Shown: piece by piece, positions 7,886 through 16,822 of the stretch
Position numbering within the stretch: position 1 is the first letter of the stretch
Layout of the letters: every line of letters starts with the position of its first letter
NCBI RefSeq assembly: GCF_003667825.1
Contig: NZ_CP033043.1
Span: 4,094,001 to 4,158,000 of the forward strand
Source: Metabacillus litoralis
GTDB taxonomy: Bacteria > Bacillota > Bacilli > Bacillales > Bacillaceae
Reading direction: 5' to 3'
DNA: 64,000 nt
Made by a program: the position numbers and the translations under genes
Notes under the pieces: model-generated
Databases searched by the model: none
Told to the model about the DNA's origin: nothing
Seen by the model: the letters and a program-made list of their open reading frames with translations, nothing else

Positions 7886-9577
7886 TTGGCAATTGTAAAT
7901 CCTGAAAATATCCTTAATCCAAAAGTAGCTTTTACGAAGAATATTAATATAACAAATGGAACACATATCTTGTATCTACCCTCTGATCCTGAAAAGTACA
8001 TTGAAAATGTAACTTCTTTTATTTCTAGTGGATTAACCCTTGGACAAGCAGTTGTAATTATTGATCAAAGGGAAACATTCGAACGAATCGTTCAAAAGCT
8101 TTCTCACAAAGGATTTAGTCAGGAGCAAATAGATTCAATTATTTTCACAGAGCATAATGAATTCTATCAATCTTCGGAAATAATGGATGCAAACTCCTTG
8201 TTAGGTAATTTTTCGGGTTTGCTAGAGCCTCTTGTAAATAGCGGAGTACCTATTCGTGTCTGGGGTAAAATAACGTGGCTTCCAGGACAATGTTGTTTAA
8301 TGGAAAAACTTCATAAATATGAAGGAGCTGCAGATGAATTTATTGATAAAACAAAATGTTTAACTGTCTGTGCTTATGATCCTAATATACCTTCGACAGT
8401 TCTTATGGAGATTATGAGACATCATCAATACATTATGTCAGATACTGAGTTGGCTGTTTCGGGTTTTTATAAGAGGGAAAAGCTAGCACCTTCTATTGCA
8501 ATGGAGGAAAATTTAGAAAGTTCCATTTCACGACTGAAAGATATACAAAAGCTTTTCACGGCTTTTATTGAAGAAATGCCAGATTCTGTTTTTATTACCT
8601 CAAAGGATGTTATTGTGCATATTAATAAATCTGGATTAAAGCTAATGGGCCAGGAATTAATTGAGTTAGTTGGTAAGTCAATATGGGAAATCACTGAAAT
8701 TTCAAGTCATAACCTGATAAAAGATACATTTAATAAGATAAAAAGTGGTAAAACGGCATTACCTACAGAAATAAAATTAATAAAATTAGATCAGTTAACC
8801 GTGGACATTGAATTTGTTTCCTTTCCTTTTATATTTGAGGATTATTTAAATGACACAGTCATAACGATTGTTAGAGATTTAAAGGAAAGAAAAGAAAGTG
8901 AAAAATTAGCAATTAGAAATGAAAAGCTTGGTATTGCTGGAGAGCTAGCTGCTAGCATTGCACATGAAATTCGTAATCCACTTACTGCAATTAAAGGGTT
9001 TTTAAAGTTAGCAAAAGAAGGGTTTTCGAAAATAGATATTTATTCGATCCTTGATAGTGAAATTGATCGAATTGAAACAATAGCTAGTGAGCTTTTAGTG
9101 CTTGGAAAACCCGTATCAGAGAAAAAAATCAGATCAGATATTAGTGAATTACTTAAAAGCGTCTGTACCTTGATGTCATCTCAAGCTAATATGAGAGGCA
9201 TTCATGTTGATTATACAATTCTGGAACCAAGCCTCTTCATCCATTGCAATGAGGAACAAATAAAACAAGTCTTTATTAACCTTATAAAAAATGGAATAGA
9301 AGCAATAGAATCAACTGGTAGTGTAGGTATTCAGGTGTACGCTCAAAACAATCATGCTGTTATTAAGATTATAGACAATGGCAAAGGAATACCCGCACAT
9401 ATTCAACATAAGCTGGGAGAGCCTTTTTACTCTACCAAGGAAAAGGGCACAGGATTAGGAATTATGGTGTGCTATCGAATTATTGAGCAGCACAATGGAA
9501 CAATGGAGTTCTCCTCTAAGGAAGGGGAAGGAACAACTTTCATTATTAACTTGCCATTAAGTAATAGTAGTCTATAG
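7886..9577 (+). CDS. MEDS-PAS sensor histidine kinase (563 aa), sporulation-kinase-like
   Basis: The order is a MEDS domain (about residues 20-190, beginning GTHILYLPSDPEKYIENVTSFI), a PAS domain (about 215-330), HisKA with the phosphorylated His in ASIAHEIRNPLTAIKGF (about 350-415), and HATPase_c with N, G1 and G2 motifs (KNGIEAI, DNGKGIP, GTGLGIMV). No membrane segment is visible, so it is a soluble sensor. The HisKA sequence is close to that of Bacillus Kin-type kinases feeding the Spo0F phosphorelay, which is a possible role but is not proved. No response regulator is adjacent, as is usual for orphan Kin proteins. The start is TTG at 7886, placed seven bases after GGGG; no better ATG exists in frame. 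Confidence 0.85.
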   Translation: MAIVNPENILNPKVAFTKNINITNGTHILYLPSDPEKYIENVTSFISSGLTLGQAVVIIDQRETFERIVQKLSHKGFSQEQIDSIIFTEHNEFYQSSEIMDANSLLGNFSGLLEPLVNSGVPIRVWGKITWLPGQCCLMEKLHKYEGAADEFIDKTKCLTVCAYDPNIPSTVLMEIMRHHQYIMSDTELAVSGFYKREKLAPSIAMEENLESSISRLKDIQKLFTAFIEEMPDSVFITSKDVIVHINKSGLKLMGQELIELVGKSIWEITEISSHNLIKDTFNKIKSGKTALPTEIKLIKLDQLTVDIEFVSFPFIFEDYLNDTVITIVRDLKERKESEKLAIRNEKLGIAGELAASIAHEIRNPLTAIKGFLKLAKEGFSKIDIYSILDSEIDRIETIASELLVLGKPVSEKKIRSDISELLKSVCTLMSSQANMRGIHVDYTILEPSLFIHCNEEQIKQVFINLIKNGIEAIESTGSVGIQVYAQNNHAVIKIIDNGKGIPAHIQHKLGEPFYSTKEKGTGLGIMVCYRIIEQHNGTMEFSSKEGEGTTFIINLPLSNSSL

Positions 9578-9642
9578 ACCGTTTAGTTACAAAATCTGAA
9601 CTGAATAGAATTGCCGACTTCTCATCTTAGCTTTATCTCATT

Positions 9643-9680
9643 AAAAAGGAGCATAGATTTTTCATAACCTAATGCTCCTA
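9643..9680. terminator. Convergent terminator between the kinase and S-methyltransferase genes
   Basis: AGGAGCAT pairs with ATGCTCCT around a 17-base loop, with A and T runs on either side. It can serve both converging transcripts. Confidence 0.6.
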
Positions 9681-9694
9681 AGTTTAGTCCTTTT

Positions 9695-10630
9695 TTATTT
9701 TCTTGCCCATGCAGTTATTGCCTTTATATCCTCAGGCTTCGTTCTACAGCAACCACCTATGATTTTTGCACCTGCATCAAACCAACGTTGAGTACTATAG
9801 GAAAATTGATTTGTAGAAGATGGTTTATCCCATGTTTTACTTGTTGCATCATATTCCTCGCCTGAATTAGGGTAAACAATAATGGGTTTAGAGGTTTTTC
9901 CCTTTATTTCTTTAATTAACGTTTCAATGAAGTTTGGAGATGAACAATTAATCCCAATGGCAGCTACTTGCTCTTCCCCATCTAGCTCTTTTGCACAATC
10001 AGCGATGCTCTCTCCATTGCTAATATGTACTTCATCTTTTGCACTAAAGCTGATCCAAGCATAGATCTCCGGAAATTCCTTTAAAACTCTAACGATTGCT
10101 TTTGCCTCTAAAAGACAAGGAATCGTTTCACAAGCAAGGATATCAGCACCCGCTTCTACCAAGATTTTCATTCTTTCTCTATGAAAAACGACCAATTCTT
10201 CTTCATTTAATGGATAATCACCCCGATATTCGGAGCCATCTGCAAGAAACGCTCCGTATGGCCCAACAGAAGCAGCCACTAGCGGCTTTGGTCGATTTGA
10301 GGGCTGATGAACCTCTGCCCAAAACTCATCACGGGCCTCTGCTGCAAGGTGGACAGACTTTTTAATTAACTCAATTGCCTCTTCGTCGGATAAACCTCTT
10401 TCTTTATATCCTTCAACAGTGGCTTGGTAACTTGCTGTTATGGCACAATCTGCACCAGCTTTAAAATAATCTGTATGAACCTGCTTAATTAATTCTGGAT
10501 TTTCTAATAGTATTTTGGCTGACCATAATCGATCATTTAAGTTGCATCCATAATTCTCAAGCTCAGTTGCCATAGCTCCATCAAGTATCATCATCGGGAA
10601 ATCCCTTAAAATTTGTTCAATCGGGTTCAT
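9695..10630 (-). CDS. mmuM: Homocysteine S-methyltransferase (MmuM/YbgG type)
   Basis: This enzyme moves a methyl group from S-methylmethionine (or S-adenosylmethionine) to homocysteine, giving methionine. The 311 residues match the family length. The N-terminal barrel begins LDGAMATELENYG. The zinc-binding cysteines are visible as GINCSS (about residue 230) and GGCCRT (about 295). It is the last gene of a four-gene operon with an amino-acid ABC importer. That operon starts behind a SAM riboswitch, so the whole unit should be expressed when methionine/SAM is low. This context suggests that the importer brings in S-methylmethionine or a related sulfur amino acid. The start ATG at 10630 has AAAAGGATG upstream. 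Confidence 0.9.
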   Translation of the reverse strand: MNPIEQILRDFPMMILDGAMATELENYGCNLNDRLWSAKILLENPELIKQVHTDYFKAGADCAITASYQATVEGYKERGLSDEEAIELIKKSVHLAAEARDEFWAEVHQPSNRPKPLVAASVGPYGAFLADGSEYRGDYPLNEEELVVFHRERMKILVEAGADILACETIPCLLEAKAIVRVLKEFPEIYAWISFSAKDEVHISNGESIADCAKELDGEEQVAAIGINCSSPNFIETLIKEIKGKTSKPIIVYPNSGEEYDATSKTWDKPSSTNQFSYSTQRWFDAGAKIIGGCCRTKPEDIKAITAWARK

Positions 10631-10678
10631 TTCATCCTTTTCCTTCCTACCGTAAAGCTACAAGAAGGAATCAAACCA

Positions 10679-11416
10679 TTACTTCTTTAATACTTTACTT
10701 AAAAATTTCCTCGTTCTTTCAACGCTAGGATTGCTAAAAATTTGTTCTGCCGTTCCTTCTTCAAGAATTATTCCATCTTCCATAAAAACAACTCGGTCAG
10801 AGATCTCACGTGCAAAATTAAGCTCATGAGTCACAATCAGCATTGTATTTCCTTCATTTGCAACAGCTTTTATCACGGATAAAACTTCATCAACTAATTC
10901 TGGGTCGAGAGAGGAGGTTGGTTCATCAAACAATAACACTTCTGGATTTAATGCTAGCGCTCTAGCAATTCCAACCCTTTGCTGTTGTCCTCCTGAAAGC
11001 TGTGCTGGATAATGATTTAATCGATCTTTCAAGCCAACCTTTTCAAGAAGATCTTTTCCTACCTTACTAGCCTCAACTGAATTCATGCGCTTCACACTGG
11101 TCAAGCCAATCATGACATTTTGTAGCACAGTTAAATTTTTAAATAAATTATACTGTTGAAAGACCATTCCTGTTGAAGTTCTTAGTGACAAAATATCTGC
11201 CTTACCTGCTGATTGAACATCTACTCTTTTATCATTAATCTCAACAACACCACTTGTAGGAGTTTCAAGGAAATTTATACAGCGTAATAATGTTGATTTC
11301 CCTGAACCACTTGGACCTAAAATAGAAACAACTTCTCCTTTGTTAATAGAAAGATCAATCCCTTTTAACACATGCTGCTGATCAAAGTATTTATGGATAT
11401 TTTCTAATTTAATCAT
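10679..11416 (-). CDS. Polar amino-acid ABC importer, ATP-binding protein
   Basis: This is the ATPase of a PAAT-family importer (GlnQ/TcyN type, 245 aa). It shows Walker [11 protein letters not shown]-loop MVFQQYNLF, signature LSGGQQQR, Walker [13 protein letters not shown] and the H-loop His in IVTHELNFA. Its ATG overlaps the stop of the permease gene (ATGA), so the pair is translationally coupled. The S-methyltransferase gene follows 48 bases downstream. Control by the upstream SAM riboswitch points to methionine, S-methylmethionine, cystine or a related sulfur compound as substrate. Sequence alone does not separate these. Confidence 0.88.
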   Translation of the reverse strand: MIKLENIHKYFDQQHVLKGIDLSINKGEVVSILGPSGSGKSTLLRCINFLETPTSGVVEINDKRVDVQSAGKADILSLRTSTGMVFQQYNLFKNLTVLQNVMIGLTSVKRMNSVEASKVGKDLLEKVGLKDRLNHYPAQLSGGQQQRVGIARALALNPEVLLFDEPTSSLDPELVDEVLSVIKAVANEGNTMLIVTHELNFAREISDRVVFMEDGIILEEGTAEQIFSNPSVERTRKFLSKVLKK

Positions 11417-12135
11417 GAGGCAATCCCTCTTTCATATCTCCGGACACGTTTCTCTACTAAAACAAGTAATCTCTCAACAACGATACATAAAATCCAGTAA
11501 ATAATCGAAACAGCTATATACACTTCAAAAAAGGCCAGTCCGCGTGAGCCCATAATTTTGGCTTGTCCCATAATATCAATAACGCCAATAATAAAAACAA
11601 GGGAAGTATCCTTAATCGTACTGATGAACATATTTCCCAGGTTAGGTATTGCGACTGTTAAGGCCTGCGGGAAGATGATTTTAAGCATCATTTGGGTTGA
11701 ACTCATCCCTATTGCTTTAGCCGCCTCAAACTGACCTCGATCAACAGATTCAATGGCTGATCTGATCGTTTCAGACAAATACGCACCCAAATTAATTGAA
11801 AAGGCTAATAATGCATAAATCTCTGGAGCAATAATGTTCACATCAAAATTTTGAAGCAAACCGTATTCCGTTTGAATTAAATAAATTACTTTTGGTATGC
11901 CATAAAAAACAAGATAAATCTGCACCAACAATGGTGTACCTCTAATAAAAGAAACGTAAAAAGAAGAAATTGTCTTTAATACTGGAACTTGATAGATTTT
12001 TATAAGTGCTGTGGCAAGTCCAATAAATAAACTTATAATTAATGAGCCTACCGCAATGCCAATTGTAATTGGTAACCTTGCAACAACAGCAGGAAAGCTT
12101 TCTATTAAAAAACCAATATCTAATAAATTTTCCAT
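11413..12135 (-). CDS. Polar amino-acid ABC importer, permease
   Basis: This 240-residue permease belongs to the HisM/GlnP family. Hydrophobic segments lie at about residues 20-45, 55-80, 105-125, 165-190 and 205-225. The EAA loop that docks the ATPase reads [24 protein letters not shown] single permease gene implies a homodimer in the membrane. It sits between the ATPase gene (4-base overlap) and the solute-binding protein gene (21 bases upstream). The ATG at 12135 has AAGGGAA upstream. The substrate is inferred from the SAM riboswitch, as for its partners. Confidence 0.88.
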   Translation of the reverse strand: MENLLDIGFLIESFPAVVARLPITIGIAVGSLIISLFIGLATALIKIYQVPVLKTISSFYVSFIRGTPLLVQIYLVFYGIPKVIYLIQTEYGLLQNFDVNIIAPEIYALLAFSINLGAYLSETIRSAIESVDRGQFEAAKAIGMSSTQMMLKIIFPQALTVAIPNLGNMFISTIKDTSLVFIIGVIDIMGQAKIMGSRGLAFFEVYIAVSIIYWILCIVVERLLVLVEKRVRRYERGIAS

Positions 12136-12156
12136 TTTGAATTCCCTTCTTCAACC

Positions 12157-12975
12157 TTATTCAGGGATATATTCTCCACCAGTCCACTTTTTCGAAAGTT
12201 CAGCTAACGTTCCATCTTCTTTCAGTTGCTTAATAACAGGATCGACCAGTGCTTTTAATTCCTCACCCTGCTTCTCATCTTTAAATACAATTCCCATATC
12301 ATCTTGAACGATAGGCTGTCCAACAATCTCTACATCAAGATCATATTTTTCCAAAACCGTATTAATCATGATTGGATCATTAACATAGGCATCAATGCGT
12401 CCATTTTGTACATCTTGTAAAATCTCTGAAGGAGTACCACTTTCGCTATATTTTAGAATAATGTCATTTTCAGCTTTCTTATTATGTTCTTCTAGCAAAA
12501 GCGTATAAGAATCGCCAGCCAACGCTCCGACCTTTTTACCCTCTAAATCTTCTATTGACTTAATATCTGTTCGACCAGATTTCACAACAATGACGGTTTC
12601 TGCAGCAAAATAAGATTCATCTGTAAATAAGTATTTCTCTTCACGTTCAGGTGTTTTTGCTATTTGATCTGCAACTGCTTGAATTTTATTTGATTCTAAT
12701 GCAAGAAACATACTATCCCAAGGTGTAGCAACAAATTCAAACGTATAACCATCTAGCTTTTTATCAATTTCCTTCACTACGTCAATATCATATCCAGTAA
12801 GTTCATTGTTCTCATCAGCAAAAGCAAAAGGTGGATAATCATTTTGTGTTCCAACTAAAATGACTTTATCACCTGTTTCTTCTTTTGCAGTTTCTTTTGA
12901 TGAACAACCACTTACTATTCCAGCTAAGCCTAATAGTGCAATCATTGGTACAAGTAATCGAGATTTTCTTTTCAT
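12157..12975 (-). CDS. Polar amino-acid ABC importer, substrate-binding lipoprotein
   Basis: This is the extracytoplasmic receptor of the importer, a cluster-3 (SBP_bac_3) protein. The signal peptide ends in a lipobox, AGIVSGCSS, so the mature protein is anchored by lipid at the Cys. The SBP_bac_3 opening (ILVGTQNDYPPFAFADENNELTGYDIDVV) follows. The start is ATG at 12975, because AAAAGGAG lies eight bases upstream and the signal peptide begins there; the in-frame codon at 13029 would add an unlikely hydrophobic-basic leader. It is the first gene behind the SAM riboswitch and terminator. Confidence 0.9.
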   Translation of the reverse strand: MKRKSRLLVPMIALLGLAGIVSGCSSKETAKEETGDKVILVGTQNDYPPFAFADENNELTGYDIDVVKEIDKKLDGYTFEFVATPWDSMFLALESNKIQAVADQIAKTPEREEKYLFTDESYFAAETVIVVKSGRTDIKSIEDLEGKKVGALAGDSYTLLLEEHNKKAENDIILKYSESGTPSEILQDVQNGRIDAYVNDPIMINTVLEKYDLDVEIVGQPIVQDDMGIVFKDEKQGEELKALVDPVIKQLKEDGTLAELSKKWTGGEYIPE

Positions 12976-13146
12976 TTCATTGACTCCTTTTTTCATTATG
13001 ATGTAAATATTAATTCTCACTAAATTCATAGGAATAATAGTGCTATTATAACGAATAGAATTGGTATTGCAATGATTATTTTAAATTTTATGTAAATTTC
13101 GAATTATTATATATGGCAATTTAGTCTTTCTCGGTTCTTTTATCAA

Positions 13147-13184
13147 ACAAAAAAGCCTCCTTCAATCAGAAAGAGGCTTTTTCT
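13147..13184 (-). terminator. Riboswitch expression-platform terminator
   Basis: On the minus strand AAAAAGCCTC pairs with GAGGCTTTTTT, directly after the SAM aptamer and 170 bases before the first coding start. The antiterminator would use the 3' strand of aptamer helix P1. Confidence 0.88.
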
Positions 13185-13192
13185 ATCTAAAC

Positions 13193-13292
13193 CTTATCTC
13201 TCAGAATGAAACACTCTGCAGGAATTAGCACCTTTCATAAATGATGGTTGCTGGACGTCGTCGGGCCTGTCCCTCAGTCTCTCGTGATAAGA
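13193..13292 (-). ncRNA. SAM-I (S-box) riboswitch
   Basis: Read on the minus strand, the segment contains the conserved S-box blocks in order: CTTATCACGAGAG, GGAGGG-like GAGGGAC, GGCCCGA, CAGCAACC, AAGGTGCTAATTCC, and the closing TCTGAGAGATAAG. The last block pairs with the first to form P1. A terminator follows. High SAM should stop transcription of the importer and S-methyltransferase operon. The pattern match is nearly complete. Confidence 0.95.
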
Positions 13293-13480
13293 TATTCAGT
13301 TTTTAGTATAGTATGATATTATTTAATATTAAGACTATTGTCAAACAATTTTTTACTAATATCCCATTTTTAGCAGAATTCCTATAAATTTAACCATTTA
13401 AAAGTCCAGGAATCTATTAAATTTTATTATTTTAAACATTGTAACATTACAACTGATGAAAGAGATAGGAGGCACATAGC

Positions 13481-14623
13481 TTGGAAAAGAAACACATTTT
13501 TGACGTAGCAATCATCGGTGCAGGAACGATGGGAATGGCAGCTGGTGCCTTTTTAGCACAACAGCAAGTAAAGACTGTGTTAATTGATGCCTTTGATCCG
13601 CCACATAATCGTGGAAGCCACCATGGAGATACTCGAATGATTCGGCATGCCTATGGTGAAGGCAGACAGTATGTAAGCTTAGTTAAACGTGCTCAACAAT
13701 TATGGGAGGATTTAGAAGCACAAACTGGCTATAAGATCTTTGAGAAAACAGGTGTTATAGGACTCGGACCAAAAGACTCTGCATTTCTACAGGAAACAAT
13801 TGCTGCTGCAAATAAATATGAATTGCCATTAGAGGTACTTACTAGCAATGAGGTGAAGAGAAGGTGGCCGGGATTTTCTGTTCCAGAACATTTTATTGGA
13901 TGCTTTGAAGCAGAATCAGGGTTCATTTATAGTGAAAATGCTATTCAAGCCTACAAAGAAATCGCTATTCATCATGGAGCACAGCTTGAGACAAATACTC
14001 CTGTTCAGCAAATTGAAACAGATCATAAATCTTTCGTTAAAATCATAACTGAAAATAAGGTGTTTTGGGCTAAAAAGGTCATTGTTACTGCTGGTGCATG
14101 GGCATCTAAGCTGTTGCCTGATTTAGCACTTCCTATTCAGCCAACTCGTAAGGCCTTTGGCTGGTTTAACACACCTGCTGACCTTTATGATATCAGTAAC
14201 TTCCCGTCTTTTTATATAGAGGATAAGGAAAATATGTGTTACGGATTTCCAAACATAGCTGGAACAGGTCTTAAAATTGGCAAATCAGATGGTGGACAAG
14301 CAATTGATCCAAACAAGCATACTCAGAATTTTGGACATTATCATACAGATGAAGAAGAGCTCCGGTTTTTCCTTAAAAACTACATGCCTGAAGCAAATGG
14401 AGCCTTGAATCAAGGTAAAACGTGTTTATATACACTTTCAAGCGACAATGATTTTATCATCGATCACCATCCTGAGCATGATCACATCATTTTTGCTTGT
14501 GGCTTTTCTGGACATGGTTTTAAATTTGCAAGTGTACTGGGAGAAGTATTAAGCGAGTTAGCTGTAATTGGACAAAGCACATTTGATCTTTCAATTTTTT
14601 CACTTAAGAGGTTTGGTAAGTAA
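13481..14623 (+). CDS. N-methyl amino acid oxidase (MSOX/SolA family)
   Basis: This FAD-dependent oxidase of the monomeric sarcosine oxidase/N-methyltryptophan oxidase family has 380 residues, a typical length. The dinucleotide-binding motif is IIGAGTMGMAAGAFLA at the N-terminus, followed by the family signature GSHHGDTRMIRHAYGEG. The Cys that carries covalent FAD in MSOX is present in KTCLYT (about residue 308), and the C-terminal FSGHGFKF motif is intact. The reaction is oxidative demethylation of an N-methyl amino acid, giving formaldehyde and hydrogen peroxide. The start is TTG at 13481, eight bases after AGGAGGC. It diverges from the SAM-riboswitch operon, but no shared control is visible. 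Confidence 0.85.
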   Translation: MEKKHIFDVAIIGAGTMGMAAGAFLAQQQVKTVLIDAFDPPHNRGSHHGDTRMIRHAYGEGRQYVSLVKRAQQLWEDLEAQTGYKIFEKTGVIGLGPKDSAFLQETIAAANKYELPLEVLTSNEVKRRWPGFSVPEHFIGCFEAESGFIYSENAIQAYKEIAIHHGAQLETNTPVQQIETDHKSFVKIITENKVFWAKKVIVTAGAWASKLLPDLALPIQPTRKAFGWFNTPADLYDISNFPSFYIEDKENMCYGFPNIAGTGLKIGKSDGGQAIDPNKHTQNFGHYHTDEEELRFFLKNYMPEANGALNQGKTCLYTLSSDNDFIIDHHPEHDHIIFACGFSGHGFKFASVLGEVLSELAVIGQSTFDLSIFSLKRFGK

Positions 14624-14761
14624 TAATTTTTCAGAATATACGAAGGCCTGTAATGTAACAGGAAGAACTTTTATTTTACTAGTTTTCTTTACTGATCATC
14701 CTTCATCAATTCAACGAATATCATAAATATGAATAGCAAAACATTCATAGGAGTGATCGTT

Positions 14762-15559
14762 ATGCCTATCGTTGATGGTACTTCTCTTGTTTATACGGTT
14801 AAACAAGGAGACACCGTGTATTCCATAGCCTCGAGAATTGGAGGAACTGTTCCTCTCCTAGTAGAAGCAAATGCGATCTACCCTCCTGTTACAGATCCAT
14901 ATCTCATCTTTCCTGGAGAGGTATTAGTTATCTCAACACCTGGTAATAGACAGGTGAATCACATTGTTAGTGCTGGTGAAACACTTAATAGCATTGCTCA
15001 ACGATATTCAACAAATGTAGATTTACTTCAAGGGATAAATACACAAATTATTAACCCTAACGTTATTTATCAAAATCAAATTCTTCGCGTTCCTGCTCTT
15101 GTTTATTTAGTTGAAGAAGGAGATACATTAAACAAAATTGCCAAACGCTTTGGAATATCTTTATCAACATTACTTGATGCCAATCGCCAACGAATAGGTA
15201 TCTCACCCGATGTGATTTATCCGGGATACCAACTCATTATCCCGCTTCCAACGTCTAAGAATATTGTTGTTTTTCAACCTTTACCCGGAACAGTCATTCG
15301 TGCTGGTCAGCAACTTTCAGGATTTGCCCGTGCCTTTGAAGGAGTCATTCTCTATCGTATTGTTGATGATAATGATCAAGTTGTCACTCAGGAAGCACCG
15401 ATCCAAACAACTGCAGGTGCCCCTTCATATGGATTCTTCTCCATACCAATCACATTTAATCAGCAACCGACTGCTCGGTCTGGTGAATTATGGGTTTACA
15501 CTCGAAGTCCACGAGATGGAAGTATTGAGGATTTAGTTCAGGTGCTTGTGAGGTTTTAG
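14762..15559 (+). CDS. Triple-LysM protein with Gmad2 (spore germination Ig-like) domain
   Basis: Three LysM peptidoglycan-binding repeats lie at about residues 10-58, 63-107 and 112-160 (YTVKQGDTVYSIA, HIVSAGETLNSIA, YLVEEGDTLNKIA). A C-terminal Gmad2-type Ig-like domain spans about 170-265 (VVFQPLPGTVIRAGQQLSGFARAFEG). No signal peptide is visible, which is common for spore-coat or cortex-associated LysM proteins loaded from the mother cell. Gmad2 is found next to GerM-type domains in sporulating bacteria, so a role in the spore envelope is a fair inference. The start at 14762 is chosen because AGGAGTGA precedes it; the in-frame ATG at 14729 has no such site. Confidence 0.75.
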   Translation: MPIVDGTSLVYTVKQGDTVYSIASRIGGTVPLLVEANAIYPPVTDPYLIFPGEVLVISTPGNRQVNHIVSAGETLNSIAQRYSTNVDLLQGINTQIINPNVIYQNQILRVPALVYLVEEGDTLNKIAKRFGISLSTLLDANRQRIGISPDVIYPGYQLIIPLPTSKNIVVFQPLPGTVIRAGQQLSGFARAFEGVILYRIVDDNDQVVTQEAPIQTTAGAPSYGFFSIPITFNQQPTARSGELWVYTRSPRDGSIEDLVQVLVRF

Positions 15560-15586
15560 AAACCTTTATTGCAATTAACTCGAAGA

Positions 15587-15618
15587 GACAGGTATGTTTT
15601 TCAGTACCTGTTTTTTTA
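15587..15618 (+). terminator. Terminator of the LysM-Gmad2 gene
   Basis: ACAGGTA pairs with TACCTGT and is followed by seven T. It lies 28 bases behind the stop codon. Confidence 0.85.
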
Positions 15619-15695
15619 ATGATTCGACATTTATCGGGAAGTGCCAGGCACCACACAAGAACTGTTGACAACCTTTTAAATAGGATATATATTTG

Positions 15696-15716
15696 TGATA
15701 ATGATAATTATTATCA
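15696..15716 (+). promoter_or_regulatory. Fur box upstream of the siderophore uptake operon
   Basis: The last 15 bases, TGATAATTATTATCA (15702-15716), are a perfect 7-1-7 Bacillus Fur box, and the preceding TGATAA extends it into overlapping copies. It lies 32 bases upstream of the binding-protein ATG, so iron-replete cells should repress the operon. Confidence 0.93.
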
Positions 15717-15747
15717 AATAAACTTATGTTAAGGAAGGGTTTACAAA

Positions 15748-16821
15748 ATGACGGCTAAACGTAATATTTCATTACTCTCAACATTATTAATTGCGATCCT
15801 TATGCTTGTACTAGTTGGTTGTTCAGGTGAGCAAACAACTGAAAATACTGAACCAGAATCGAATGAGGAAACTAATACAGAAACAACGGAAAACGAAGAA
15901 GCAACAGCTGAATATCCAATCGTGATTGAACACGCATTTGGTGAAACGACTATTGAAGAAAAACCTGAACGCGTTGCTACAATTGCATGGTCAAACCATG
16001 ACGTTGCTCTTGCTCTTGGTGTTGTGCCTGTAGGTTTCTCAGCTGCAAACTATGGTGTTCAAGATGATAGCGGTATGTTACCTTGGACTTCAGAAAAGTT
16101 AAAAGAACTTAATGCAGAAACGCCAACTATCTTTCAAGATACTGATGGTTTAGATTTTGAAGCAATTGCAGATGTTAATCCAGATGTTATTCTTGCAGCA
16201 TACTCTGGTATTACTCAAGAAGAATATGATACATTAAGTGAAATCGCTCCAGTTGTTGCCTATCAAACGAGCCCTTGGGTAGCTTCATGGCGTGAACAAG
16301 TTACATTCAATGCCATGGGTATGGGAATGGAAGAAGAAGGTAAGCAACTTATTGCCGACACAGAGAAATTAATTGAAGAAAAAGCTAGTGAACATGCTGA
16401 AATTAAAGGGAAAAAGGCTGCATTTGTAAGTATTAGTGCCGAAGATTTATCTAAGTTCTACATCTACTCACCAGGAGACCCACGTGGTGCATTTCTTACT
16501 GAGCTAGGAATGGAATATCCTGAAAGTATTACAAGTCAAATAACTGATCCTAATAGTTTCTATATAGAAGTAAGTGCTGAAAATGCCGACATGCTTAACG
16601 ATGCTGAAATTTTAGTATCATATGGTGATGAAAATACACTTGCAGCTCTACAGGCTGATCCAATCCTTGGAAAAGTCCCAGCAATAGAGAGAGGCTCTGT
16701 TGTGATTATTGGAGATAACACTCCACTTGCAGCAGCAGGTACTCCAAGCCCGCTTTCAATTGAGTACTCAATTGATGAGTATTTAACATTACTCTCAGAA
16801 GCTGTAAGCAAAGTGAAATAA
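15748..16821 (+). CDS. Iron-siderophore ABC importer, binding lipoprotein (YfiY type)
   Basis: This is the extracytoplasmic receptor of a ferric-siderophore importer (FepB/FhuD class, 357 aa). The signal peptide ends in the lipobox LVLVGCSG at about residue 25. A long acidic Glu/Thr/Asn linker of about 30 residues follows and probably spans the cell wall. The periplasmic-binding-protein fold begins at EYPIVIEHAFGETTIEEKPERVATIAWSNHD. It opens a four-gene operon with two permeases and an ATPase, under a Fur box. The resemblance is to YfiY, which binds hydroxamate siderophores such as schizokinen. The exact ligand is not readable. Confidence 0.88.
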   Translation: MTAKRNISLLSTLLIAILMLVLVGCSGEQTTENTEPESNEETNTETTENEEATAEYPIVIEHAFGETTIEEKPERVATIAWSNHDVALALGVVPVGFSAANYGVQDDSGMLPWTSEKLKELNAETPTIFQDTDGLDFEAIADVNPDVILAAYSGITQEEYDTLSEIAPVVAYQTSPWVASWREQVTFNAMGMGMEEEGKQLIADTEKLIEEKASEHAEIKGKKAAFVSISAEDLSKFYIYSPGDPRGAFLTELGMEYPESITSQITDPNSFYIEVSAENADMLNDAEILVSYGDENTLAALQADPILGKVPAIERGSVVIIGDNTPLAAAGTPSPLSIEYSIDEYLTLLSEAVSKVK

Positions 16822-16822
16822 A

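Noticed and set aside
9882..10365. Plus-strand frames opposite mmuM
   Set aside because: They are antisense shadows of a clear S-methyltransferase gene.
15264..15536. Plus-strand open frame overlapping the LysM-Gmad2 gene
   Set aside because: It is in another frame of a well-supported gene and has no domain or ribosome-binding site. The same holds for the many other shadow frames in real genes.
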